NCBI GenBank assembly: GCA_964530165.1
Contig: CAZGYE010000290.1
Location: forward strand, 1-7,510
DNA: 7,510 nucleotides
Source of the DNA: CAZGYE01 sp964530165
GTDB taxonomy: Bacteria; Planctomycetota; Planctomycetia; Planctomycetales; Planctomycetaceae
Reading direction: 5' to 3'
The notes beneath the pieces were generated by a model, which saw only the letters and a program-made list of their open reading frames with translations, had not been told where the DNA came from and did no database searches. This document shows positions 1-7,051 of this stretch, one piece after another; the first letter of the stretch is position 1; every line of letters begins with the position of its first letter. Made by a program: the position numbers and the translations under genes.

Positions 1-2314
1 CGATCTCCCAGTAGTACCAATGTTCGCCCTTGGAAAGTCCGTCCTCCTCGAAAACAACACTGAGATTCTTCGTGCCGTCGCCCTTGAACGTCTTAATCTT
101 CTTGCCGCCGCGAACCAGTGTGGCTGAGACGACCGGCCGCGTTCCGATGACCGCCAGTGTCAGCTTCACCCGGCCGGAAGTGACGTTGACTTCTTCTCCG
201 TTCAGTTGGCCGTCGGCGCGGGCGTCGACGATGATCTTCGAGCCGTTGGTGGCGAAGCAGCGATGCTTCCGCAAAGCATCCAGGATGTCGTCGGGCCGGA
301 GCGATTCCGCGTAGATTCCGGTCACGCCGCCGCACAGTCCGGGATTTCGGCGGTGCGAATCGCCGCAGCCGACAAAACCGAGCCGATGTCCCGCGTTCAA
401 CACACCGTGAAAATGTTCGGGCGCCGCGTGAATGTAGATTTCCCAGCCGGAACAGACCTCCATGTTCGTCTCGCACTTGCGATTGACGGGGACGAAGCTG
501 TGGTGCTGTGTGTTCATGATGCCACCGGCCTTTTCCACCTCATCGCACAGCCGCTCGAAGCTGCCGCCGACTTCGGGATAGCGAATGATCGGCCCGCCGG
601 CCAGGGGATAGATGATCGTGCGGTGATTCGGAAACGTGCCCCGCTGCCCGTAGGCCGGAATGAACGGGTTGAACGGCACACCCGGTCTGGCCATCCGCTG
701 CGTCCACTCGTAACCCGGCAAGGCGAGAAACCGCCCCGGCTCGGTCAGCCGCTGTGAATGCAGCACACCCAGCCAGTATTCGCTCTCGGTGAGGAAGCAG
801 TTGTAAAGCTCGTCGTTGTCCTGCATCACCATCATGTCGAGCTGCGCCCGGTCGCGGCCGTAGTTGATAATCTCGTCCGGTTCCCCCTCGGCGTCGGAGG
901 TCAGCCCGCTGTGGCAATGCATGTCGGACCAGTAGAGCTGATACGTCTTGCCGCCGACCGTGATGCGGGGCCGCGGCGACTGCTTGTCCAGCGGAAGCTG
1001 GATCGGCCGGAACACGTCGTCCCACCGTTCGGGTGTGAACGGCTTGGCGTCGGCCGTGTCGATACGTACGCGATGGTAGGTGCGGGTCCAGTTGATCGGC
1101 AGGTCGGAGCCGAGCATCACGAACCGCCCGCTGCTCGCACGCGCCGGCTGCACGACCCGGTAATCCATCAGTCCCTGAGACATCATCACGGTCGACTGCC
1201 AGCGTCCGTCACTGCAACTGCGGGCGAGTAGGTCGCCGGTCGTCTGCAGGCCGCTGCCGGTATGCTTCGCTTTCTGTTCCCACAAGAGCCACACCGTCTC
1301 ACCGTCGTCGACGAGCAGCGGATGCCGCCGTCGGCCGACGTAACCGCTCGGATAACCGTGACCGCCGGAACGGATGTCCGACAACAGGCCGTAAACCAGA
1401 TGGGCCGCTTCGCCGTCCCCCTTCGCATCACAAACGAGCTGCCAGCGGCCGTTTTGCCGAATCGCCATCTGCAGTGTATGCAACTGATCGATGACGCCCT
1501 CGCCGCCGGTGATGTCGGTGAGTTTCAGCCAGGCCACGCACAGGCCCTCTTTGGCCGAGGCGAGCACCACGGGCGTCAGACAACGCCGCCCCGCCGGTTC
1601 CTCGGGCGAAACCTGTTCGATCGGTCCCGGTTTGGGTAGCATGGGCCTCGCCTTGACGACGTAATCGATGCCCACGTATTCATCCCACACGGCCCACACC
1701 TGGTCCGAAAACTCGGCCAAGACCGGCCGGTACGCCTGATGGCGGCCGTCGCTGACGGGCAGCGGATCGCCCCAGTTCCGGCCGTCCCAAACCTTCATCC
1801 AGACCTGGCTCGGCCCGGAAGCAAAAGCGGACCACACCAGGACCACCTGACCGTTCTCCCGGAGTATCGCGTGAGGCCGGATGGCATCGGACTTCGCGGC
1901 GGAGAGGACCTGCGTCGGCCGCCACCGGCCGTCGATCAGCGGCCGACCGATGATCCGCCAGCGTCCTTCGTCCCGCGACGACCAGAACGCCCAGACGCCG
2001 AGCTTGCCGCCGACGATCTGAGGCGCGTCGACGATGCCGGGCTGATCGTTCAATTCGATCACCGGCCCCAATTCCGGCTGCCGGCCGGCCCCGACGTGCC
2101 TGGCCCGGATCCATTCCCTGCTGCGGAAATAGGACTTCCAAATCGTCCACGCACCTCCGTCCGGCAAGACGCACATTGCCGGGGTCATGTCATACGAGGT
2201 CCGGTTTGGATTAACGACGACGTCGGCTGCCAATCCGTTCGCATCAGCGCTGCAACGACACTCCGCAGTCATCACCGCGAGAACGATCAACAAAAGGGAA
2301 ACGTCGGCTCGCAT
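1..2314 (-). CDS. Exported beta-propeller + PHP/DUF3604 (CehA/McbA-type) metallohydrolase, 3' end outside window
   Basis: A single stop-free frame of 771 codons starts at ATG 2314-2312 and leaves the window at base 1, so the C-terminus is missing. AAGAGG (2324-2329) lies about 9 bases upstream and supports this start. Residues 1-25 (MRADVSLLLIVLAVMTAEC...) form a signal peptide; Cys19 lacks a proper lipobox. Residues about 30-440 carry recurring W-rich units of the type DGRW/NGRW followed by a hydrophobic strand (near 129, 178, 289, 369), as in BNR/WD-like beta-propellers. From about 458 a PHP-type domain begins: D464-M-H466-C-H468, D499-N-D501, E536, NHR (563-565), H604-H605, G651-D652-S-H654, then RKHRCFATNG (682-691) and a beta-rich tail, the layout of DUF3604/CehA-McbA proteins. 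PHP enzymes are metal-dependent phosphoesterases or esterases; the substrate here is unknown. The usual D-H of motif II reads D499-N500. It is divergent to the oxidoreductase operon, suggesting a shared role. Domain calls rest on motif recognition. Confidence 0.85.
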   Translation of the reverse strand, partial: MRADVSLLLIVLAVMTAECRCSADANGLAADVVVNPNRTSYDMTPAMCVLPDGGAWTIWKSYFRSREWIRARHVGAGRQPELGPVIELNDQPGIVDAPQIVGGKLGVWAFWSSRDEGRWRIIGRPLIDGRWRPTQVLSAAKSDAIRPHAILRENGQVVLVWSAFASGPSQVWMKVWDGRNWGDPLPVSDGRHQAYRPVLAEFSDQVWAVWDEYVGIDYVVKARPMLPKPGPIEQVSPEEPAGRRCLTPVVLASAKEGLCVAWLKLTDITGGEGVIDQLHTLQMAIRQNGRWQLVCDAKGDGEAAHLVYGLLSDIRSGGHGYPSGYVGRRRHPLLVDDGETVWLLWEQKAKHTGSGLQTTGDLLARSCSDGRWQSTVMMSQGLMDYRVVQPARASSGRFVMLGSDLPINWTRTYHRVRIDTADAKPFTPERWDDVFRPIQLPLDKQSPRPRITVGGKTYQLYWSDMHCHSGLTSDAEGEPDEIINYGRDRAQLDMMVMQDNDELYNCFLTESEYWLGVLHSQRLTEPGRFLALPGYEWTQRMARPGVPFNPFIPAYGQRGTFPNHRTIIYPLAGGPIIRYPEVGGSFERLCDEVEKAGGIMNTQHHSFVPVNRKCETNMEVCSGWEIYIHAAPEHFHGVLNAGHRLGFVGCGDSHRRNPGLCGGVTGIYAESLRPDDILDALRKHRCFATNGSKIIVDARADGQLNGEEVNVTSGRVKLTLAVIGTRPVVSATLVRGGKKIKTFKGDGTKNLSVVFEEDGLSKGEHWYYWEI

Positions 2315-2323
2315 TGGCGGTAT

Positions 2324-2329
2324 CCTCTT
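2324..2329 (-). promoter_or_regulatory. Ribosome binding site of the propeller/PHP gene
   Basis: The minus strand reads AAGAGG about 9 bases before ATG 2314-2312. It is the only purine-rich Shine-Dalgarno-like site near the signal-peptide start and supports that choice. Confidence 0.5.
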
Positions 2330-2502
2330 CGAGGTTTTGGAGACAACGGGGCCATGTTAACAAAAAGGTGACCGCCGCGACGACTCACACCGGCAAAGAT
2401 TCGACGAGCAAACAAGGGACTGACGCGCCCCTCTCGCCGGTTCCGCCGAGCGTTATCACATCGTCCCAGAGTCGCGTTGCCTGCGGGCGGCTGGTATATT
2501 CA

Positions 2503-2514
2503 CTGTTGCAACAG
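2503..2514. promoter_or_regulatory. Perfect 12-bp palindrome, candidate operator in the divergent intergenic region
   Basis: CTGTTGCAACAG is its own reverse complement. It lies 31 bp before the start of the Tat-signal oxidoreductase gene. A -10-like TATATT (2495-2500) sits immediately upstream, so the palindrome would cover the transcription start if that box is used. No good -35 is visible at 16-18 bp, so the promoter itself is weakly supported. The site is followed by a direct repeat (GCAACA at 2508-2513 and 2514-2519). Size and symmetry suit a dimeric repressor such as a GntR- or LacI-type protein, but no regulator gene is in the window. The rest of 2315-2545 shows no further clear element. 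Confidence 0.35.
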
Positions 2515-2545
2515 CAACACGTTCATTCAGACGGAGTCAGTCATC

Positions 2546-3916
2546 ATGAATCGAAACGATCGTCGGCAGAGTGAGACGTCCTTGTCGCGTCGAGATTTTC
2601 TGCACGGCTCGACGGCGGCCGTGTTGGGCGGCGCCGTGGTGCAGGGCCTGTCGCCGCGGGCGTATGCCTCGGGGGATGAGGAGCTGAAGATCGCGCTGAT
2701 TGGCTGCGGCGGCCGCGGGACCGGCGCGGCCGTGCAGGCTTTGAGCACGAAGGGGCGAGTCACGCTGTGGGCGATGGCCGATGCGTTCGAAGATCGGCTG
2801 GAGAAAAGCCACACGCTGCTGATGAAAGGGGGCCGCTACAGCCGCTCGCCGGACGCCGGGTCGCAGGCGGTGAACGTCAACGTGCCGCCGGAGCGCCGCT
2901 TCGTGGGATTAGACGCTTACCGCAAAGTGATGGCCCTGGACGAGGTGGACGTGGTGCTGTTGACGACGCCGCCCGGCTTTCGGCCGGTCCAGTTCGAGGC
3001 GGCCATTCGGGCCGGCAAGCACGTCTTCATGGAGAAGCCGGTGGCCACCGATGCGCCGGGCATCCGGCAGGTGCTCGCTGCCGCGAAGGAGGCGGATCGC
3101 AAGAACTTGAAGGTCGCCGTCGGCCTGAACCGGCGTCACAGCCCGGTCTACCAGGAGACGATCAAGCGGATCCACGACGGAGCGATCGGCCGCCTCAACA
3201 CGATCCGCATTTACAACATCCGGCAGGGCACCGGCAAATACCACGAACGCCAGCCGAACGAGACGGAACTGGAGTACCAGGTCCGCCACTGGTACTACTT
3301 CACGTGGCTCAGCGGCGACTTCCCTATCGAGCAGAGCGTTCACGATTTCGACGTCGCCTGCTGGATGAAGGGCGCGCATCCGATCAACGCCCAGGGGCAA
3401 GGGGGCCGGTTGGTCCGCACCGGCGACGATTACGGAAACGTCTACGACCACTTCTTCATCGATTACGAGTTCCCCGACGGGTCGAGGCTGCTCTCCCAGC
3501 ATCGCCACATCCCCCACTGCTGGAACCAGCTCGCGGAATTTGCCGACGGCGGCAAAGGGACCGCGTCGGTCATCTCGAAGATCAAGGGCGCCGTCCAGCT
3601 TTACGGTCAGGAGCAGCCGCTTTGGAAGGGCAAGCGGCAGAAGAACTCGTACCAGATCGAACACGACAAACTCTTCGCCGCGATCCGCAACGACCGCCCC
3701 CACAACGAAGCCGAGTACGGCGCCATCAGCACCATGACGGCCATCCTCGGGCGGATGGCCGCCTACTCCGGCAAGAAGATCCGCTGGGACGATGCGCTGA
3801 ACTCGGACATCAAACTGACCACCGAAGGCGAGACCTGGAACTCGCCAGCGCCGGTCAAGCCGATCCCCGAGGGCGGCTATACCATTGCCAAGCCCGGCAT
3901 CACGAAAACGGTTTAG
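2546..3916 (+). CDS. Tat-exported Gfo/Idh/MocA family oxidoreductase
   Basis: 456-residue NAD(P)-dependent dehydrogenase of the Gfo/Idh/MocA family, which oxidises or reduces sugars, polyols and derivatives. Start ATG 2546 is preceded by GGAG (2533-2536, 9-base spacing); an in-frame TTG at 2477 would add 23 residues that look like upstream DNA and would bury the signal. Residues 12-42 form a twin-arginine signal (S-R15-R16-D-F-L, hydrophobic stretch 24-35, A-Y-A at 39-41). A Rossmann fold follows from 48 with G53-C-G-G-R-G58; E163-K164-P165 carries the family lysine; the C-terminal alpha/beta domain contains WYYFTWLSGD and E262-Q-S-V-H266-D-F-D269, matching the family H-x-x-D catalytic area. 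The protein should fold with its cofactor in the cytoplasm before export. It is the first gene of an operon-like block, 10 bp ahead of a second family member. Substrate unknown. Confidence 0.92.
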   Translation: MNRNDRRQSETSLSRRDFLHGSTAAVLGGAVVQGLSPRAYASGDEELKIALIGCGGRGTGAAVQALSTKGRVTLWAMADAFEDRLEKSHTLLMKGGRYSRSPDAGSQAVNVNVPPERRFVGLDAYRKVMALDEVDVVLLTTPPGFRPVQFEAAIRAGKHVFMEKPVATDAPGIRQVLAAAKEADRKNLKVAVGLNRRHSPVYQETIKRIHDGAIGRLNTIRIYNIRQGTGKYHERQPNETELEYQVRHWYYFTWLSGDFPIEQSVHDFDVACWMKGAHPINAQGQGGRLVRTGDDYGNVYDHFFIDYEFPDGSRLLSQHRHIPHCWNQLAEFADGGKGTASVISKIKGAVQLYGQEQPLWKGKRQKNSYQIEHDKLFAAIRNDRPHNEAEYGAISTMTAILGRMAAYSGKKIRWDDALNSDIKLTTEGETWNSPAPVKPIPEGGYTIAKPGITKTV

Positions 3917-3926
3917 ACATCAGCAC

Positions 3927-4967
3927 ATGCCAAGCATTCGGTTCGGTCTAGTTGGTTACGGAAGGTTCGGCAGCCTCCACGCCCGGGCGATCACCAACAC
4001 GCCGGGCGCGGAATTGACGGCGATTGCGGCCCGCTCGGCGGAGACCTGCGCGTCGGCCCGCTCGGTGCATCCGAAAACCGACGTCTACACCGACTACCGC
4101 AACCTATTGAGCCGCGCTGACGTTGACGTGATCGACGTTGCCGCGCCGAGCTACCTGCACTTCGAGATCGGCCGGGCGGTCCTCGAGTCGGGAAAACACC
4201 TCTTCGTGGAAAAGCCGATGGCCGCCACGCTCCAGCAGTGTCGCCAATTGAACGCGCTGGCCGAAGCCGAGGGGAAGCTGTTGGCGGTTGGCTTCAAGCG
4301 GCGGGTGGCCCATCTGTGGCGGAAGGTTAAGCAACTGGTCGACGACGGCACGGTCGGCGAGCCACAATACGCCGTCTTCGAACTGTGGCGCTGGCCGTAC
4401 CGTCCGGGGTCGGACGGCTGGCGGTACGATGTCGACCGCGTCGGTAGCTGGATCCTCGAAGAGCCGGTCCACTGCTTCGACAAGGCCCGCTGGTATTGGG
4501 GCGACTCCGGCGAGCCGATTTCCATCTCGGCGTGTGCCAGTTCTCGGCAGCCGGACCGTCCCGAGCTGCAAGACAATTTCAGCGCGCTGCTGAAGTTCAC
4601 GGGCGGCGGCCATGCCGTCATCACGCAGACGCTCTGCGCATGGGGGCATCATCACAGCTTGAAGCTGACCGGGACGGCCGGCGCGATCTGGGCCACCTGG
4701 AGCGGTGCCCGGGATTCCGATTCTCAACCGGTTTCCTCCTTGAAATGCCTCGAGGGCGACCAGGTCCACGATGTTCCGCTGCCGAAACCGACCGGCGAGC
4801 TGTTCGAGCTGGAGCAGGAAATGGCCATGATGGTCCGCGCGGTTGCTGACGCAGCACCCATCGAGGCCTCCGGACTGGACGGCGCCTGGTCGGTGGCGCT
4901 CTGCGAAGCGGCGCAGCGATCCATCGAGACCGGCCGGGAGGTGTGGGTTGCGGATTTCAAGCCATGA
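3927..4967 (+). CDS. Cytoplasmic Gfo/Idh/MocA family oxidoreductase
   Basis: 346 residues, a usual length for the family. Start ATG 3927 places the first Rossmann strand at once (MPSIRFGLVGYGRFG, glycine motif G10-Y-G-R-F-G15); an in-frame TTG at 3885 lies inside the preceding gene and adds nothing family-like. No strong Shine-Dalgarno is seen, and the 10-bp gap to the upstream stop suggests translation coupled to that gene. E95-K96-P97 carries the conserved lysine; E-E-P-V-H182-C-F-D185 is the H-x-x-D catalytic region; the C-terminal half has the expected beta-sheet domain. There is no signal peptide, so it should act in the cytoplasm, unlike its neighbour. The two proteins share only family-level similarity and do not look like a recent duplication. 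Likely a sugar, inositol or sugar-acid dehydrogenase working after uptake by the downstream MFS carrier; substrate unknown. Confidence 0.92.
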   Translation: MPSIRFGLVGYGRFGSLHARAITNTPGAELTAIAARSAETCASARSVHPKTDVYTDYRNLLSRADVDVIDVAAPSYLHFEIGRAVLESGKHLFVEKPMAATLQQCRQLNALAEAEGKLLAVGFKRRVAHLWRKVKQLVDDGTVGEPQYAVFELWRWPYRPGSDGWRYDVDRVGSWILEEPVHCFDKARWYWGDSGEPISISACASSRQPDRPELQDNFSALLKFTGGGHAVITQTLCAWGHHHSLKLTGTAGAIWATWSGARDSDSQPVSSLKCLEGDQVHDVPLPKPTGELFELEQEMAMMVRAVADAAPIEASGLDGAWSVALCEAAQRSIETGREVWVADFKP

Positions 4968-4975
4968 ACTTGGGA

Positions 4976-5056
4976 AGCTCTCAGCAATCAGCGTTCAACC
5001 GCGCGAAGCCAAATGGCAAGAGCTGACCGCTGAAAGCTGACGGCTGAAAGCTAAAA
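4976..5056. repeat. GCTGA-type heptamer repeat with inverted copies in the intergenic spacer
   Basis: Bases 5022-5056 are five contiguous 7-mers: GCTGACC, GCTGAAA, GCTGACG, GCTGAAA, GCTAAAA. Upstream, 4976-4997 (AGCTCTCAGCAATCAGCGTTCA region) contains the same heptad on the opposite strand (GCTGATT, GCTGAGA). The arms 4976-4997 and 5024-5045 can pair at 17 of 22 positions around a 26-base loop. The element fills nearly all of the spacer between the oxidoreductase and the MFS gene and ends 4 bases before the MFS ATG, where a ribosome binding site would normally be. It may be a dispersed genomic repeat, an RNA processing or attenuation structure, or both. Confidence 0.7.
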
Positions 5057-5060
5057 ACCC

Positions 5061-6620
5061 ATGAATGCCGAGACCGGCTCGACGCGTCCCTGGTACCACG
5101 GTGTCACGCGCTACCAGTGGCTGGTGCTGCTGATCGCGTCGCTGGGCTGGGTGTTCGACATTTTTGAGGGGCAGGTCTTCGTCACCAGCATGAACGAGGC
5201 GATGCCCTCTCTGCTGCCTCAGGGAGCACCGAAGGGTGCCGTCAGTTATTACAACAACATCGCATTGGGCGCGTTTCTGCTGGGCGGAGCGTTCGGGGGC
5301 GTGCTGTTCGGCATGTTCAGCGACCGCATCGGCCGCACCAAGACGATGATCCTCACCATCCTCATGTACTCGCTGTTTACCTGCGTGACGGCCTTTTCTC
5401 AGTCACCGGGGCAGATGGTGGTCCTGCGGTTCTTCGTGGCGATGGGCGTCGGCGGTGAATGGGCCGTGGCCAGCGCGCTAGTGGCCGAGGTGTTCTCTCG
5501 GGAAGCGCGGGCGCGGATGCTGGGCATCTTCCACGCCACCAGCGCCCTGGGAGCCTTGCTGGCCGGCGCTGCCGGGGCGTTCGTCGTCGGAAATCCGAAC
5601 CTGAAGACCGCTGCGTATCCCGATCTCAACTGGAGGCTCGGTTTTCTGATCGGTGTGCTGCCGGCGCTGTTGACCATTTGGGTCCGGCTGAAACTGCGCG
5701 AACCGGACCGCTGGGTCCAAGCACAGCGGACCGCCCAGCAGAACGCCACGCAAAAGACCGGCCGGATCACCGAGCTGTTCGCTCCCGCCATGCTGCGCAG
5801 AACGCTGGTGGGCGTCTCGCTGGCGGCGGTCGGTTTGAGCACGTTCTGGGGTGTTCGCATCTACGGAAAGGACCTGATGCGGGCCACCGTCGAGCGGCCC
5901 TATGCGGCCCGCCTGCCCGAGTTCCTGACCGACCGCTCGAAACCAAAGCAAGCGGTGCTCAAGGCGGACATCGAGGCGGTCCTCAAGCTGTTCCCCGAAG
6001 ATTTCAAGACCGACGACGCCAAACTGCAAACGCTCGCGCAGGTATTCCGGTCAACGGGGCCCTCGGCAGCGATCTTTCCCGAGGACGCGGCCGATGACGA
6101 GAAACGGGCGACCCTCAAGGGCGAATTGGACGGGGTGTTCGAGGCGATCAAACAGGCGGAGATGGTCGGCTTTGTGCTGACGATTCTCGGCGGCGTGGTG
6201 GGCATGTTGTCGTTCGGCCCGCTCTGCGAACGGATCGGTCGCCGCGGCACATTTTTGTTCTTTCAATTGAGCGGTTTTGCCATCGCGCTGCTTCTGTTCA
6301 AGGGATTCAAGAATCCAAGCCCGGCGGTGTTGTGGGTCGGACTGCCGATCTTCGGGGGCCTGACCGGTGGGATGCACGCGGGATTTGCCATCTACTTCCC
6401 CGAACTGTTTCCTACTCGGCTGCGCGGCACGGGTGGCGGGTTTTGTTTCAACGCGGGCCGCCTTCTCGCCGTGCCCGTGCTGTTCCTCAGCGGCTGGATG
6501 CAAAAGGATTGGGGCTTCCGCCTGGAAGACACGGTCGCCATCCTGAGCTTCCTATTCCTGCTGGGCGTCGTTGCCCTGTTCTTCGCCCCAGAAACAAAGG
6601 GCCAAGACCTCCCTGAATGA
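5061..6620 (+). CDS. MFS transporter (sugar porter/AAHS-like) with large TM7-TM8 insertion
   Basis: 519-residue inner-membrane secondary transporter. TM1 holds F32-D33-I-F-E36-G; the TM2-TM3 loop has the MFS signature G-M-F-S-D88-R-I-G-R92; TM4 has R123 and G129-V-G-G-E133; TM10-TM11 has P447-E-L-F-P-T-R-L-R-G-T457; the C-terminus ends in PETKGQDLPE, typical of sugar-porter proteins. Twelve hydrophobic segments are visible, the first six within about 19-207 and the last five within about 368-509. Between TM7 (about 247-267) and TM8 (from 368) lies a hydrophilic, Lys/Asp/Glu-rich, probably helical segment of about 100 residues, where relatives have a short loop; topology puts it in the periplasm. 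ATG 5061 has no clear Shine-Dalgarno, because a heptamer repeat occupies that position. The gene lies 93 bp after the second oxidoreductase, suggesting uptake of that enzyme's substrate, probably by proton symport. Substrate not deducible. Confidence 0.9.
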   Translation: MNAETGSTRPWYHGVTRYQWLVLLIASLGWVFDIFEGQVFVTSMNEAMPSLLPQGAPKGAVSYYNNIALGAFLLGGAFGGVLFGMFSDRIGRTKTMILTILMYSLFTCVTAFSQSPGQMVVLRFFVAMGVGGEWAVASALVAEVFSREARARMLGIFHATSALGALLAGAAGAFVVGNPNLKTAAYPDLNWRLGFLIGVLPALLTIWVRLKLREPDRWVQAQRTAQQNATQKTGRITELFAPAMLRRTLVGVSLAAVGLSTFWGVRIYGKDLMRATVERPYAARLPEFLTDRSKPKQAVLKADIEAVLKLFPEDFKTDDAKLQTLAQVFRSTGPSAAIFPEDAADDEKRATLKGELDGVFEAIKQAEMVGFVLTILGGVVGMLSFGPLCERIGRRGTFLFFQLSGFAIALLLFKGFKNPSPAVLWVGLPIFGGLTGGMHAGFAIYFPELFPTRLRGTGGGFCFNAGRLLAVPVLFLSGWMQKDWGFRLEDTVAILSFLFLLGVVALFFAPETKGQDLPE

Positions 6621-6650
6621 AGCCGCGCACGGATGCCCCTGATACGCGAG

Positions 6651-6920
6651 TCATGCGGCCACAAGCGGGGCCAGATCGTCATCAGAGACAGGCTCATGAC
6701 CGAGTCGCTCCAAAAGGCGGTTCCACTCAGACAACTCAAGGCGAGAAGGAGATGTGATCTCGATCCCGATCGCCCTGCCGTCAGAAGAGTAGTCGATGAC
6801 CAGCCCACCCTCCGCCTGCTCCGTCCGGGCGCTCCTGTCTCCATCACGACGGGGAAGATAGTAGTAGGCCGCCAGCGGGCGCCCTTTGCGGTAAGTCACT
6901 TCGAGGTACGAGTGCTTCAT
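6651..6920 (-). CDS. DUF2283-type small protein
   Basis: 89 residues from ATG 6920-6918, with GGTGGG (6927-6932) 6 bases upstream. The core E37-G-G-L-V-I-D-Y-S-S-D-G-R-A-I-G-I-E-I (37-55) matches the DUF2283 pattern, in which a value such as PGVIxDYDxxGxxVGIEIL is usual; the N-terminal MKHSYLEVTY also fits. The region 20-36 is longer and more charged than in typical short members, and a C-terminal tail (60-89) is appended. DUF2283 genes often sit next to DUF4258 genes, and the pair is suspected to be toxin-antitoxin-like. Here the gene overlaps the DUF4258-like frame upstream by ATGA. It is convergent with the MFS gene; the two stops are 30 bp apart, with no clear terminator between them. Biochemical function unknown. 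Confidence 0.75.
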   Translation of the reverse strand: MKHSYLEVTYRKGRPLAAYYYLPRRDGDRSARTEQAEGGLVIDYSSDGRAIGIEITSPSRLELSEWNRLLERLGHEPVSDDDLAPLVAA

Positions 6921-7051
6921 CGTTTACCCACCGGATAAGCTGTGACGACGACCAGGAGCCTATCTGCCAAGTCCGGCTCCACGATGACTTCCCACGGCTT
7001 CGAATCGTGAATCGTTTGCACAACCCGGCGCCGCAGTCTTCGATAGGTGGT
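6917..7051 (-). pseudogene. Remnant or minimal DUF4258-like frame
   Basis: On the minus strand a 44-codon open stretch runs from just after a TAA (7054-7052) to TGA 6919-6917. Its translation contains KPWEVIVEPDLADRLLVVVTAYPV, which must be read as two parts: a W-E-V-I-V-E-P-D strand and a L-L-V-V-V-T-A-Y-P strand. These resemble the C-terminal half of DUF4258 proteins. The only plausible internal start is GTG 7021-7019, giving 34 residues, so the N-terminal half normally carrying the His/Arg-rich part is absent. The stop overlaps the DUF2283 start (ATGA), the arrangement expected of an intact co-translated pair. The most likely reading is a truncated partner whose tail is kept because it couples translation to DUF2283; an unusually short gene is the alternative. 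Confidence 0.5.

Noticed and set aside
206..1639. Plus-strand ORFs of 125-183 codons opposite the propeller/PHP gene
   Set aside because: They are Arg/Pro/Ala/His-rich without family motifs and lie antisense to a continuous, well-motivated minus-strand gene.
93..2174. Shorter minus-strand ORFs (93-476, 540-1025, 1186-1431, 1680-2174)
   Set aside because: They are in other frames from the 771-codon frame and have arginine-rich shadow composition.
2477..2545. Upstream TTG start for the first oxidoreductase
   Set aside because: The added 23 residues do not resemble protein N-termini of the family, cover the palindrome region, and ATG 2546 has a proper GGAG.
2767..3951. 394-codon plus-strand ORF overlapping the Tat-signal oxidoreductase
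   Set aside because: It is a +1 shadow of the oxidoreductase: extremely Arg/Gly/Pro-rich with no motif, while the other frame has a complete Gfo/Idh/MocA domain.
6621..6660. Possible terminator between the convergent MFS and DUF2283 genes
   Set aside because: Only a 5-bp GCCGC/GCGGC pairing with a long loop and no T-run is visible.
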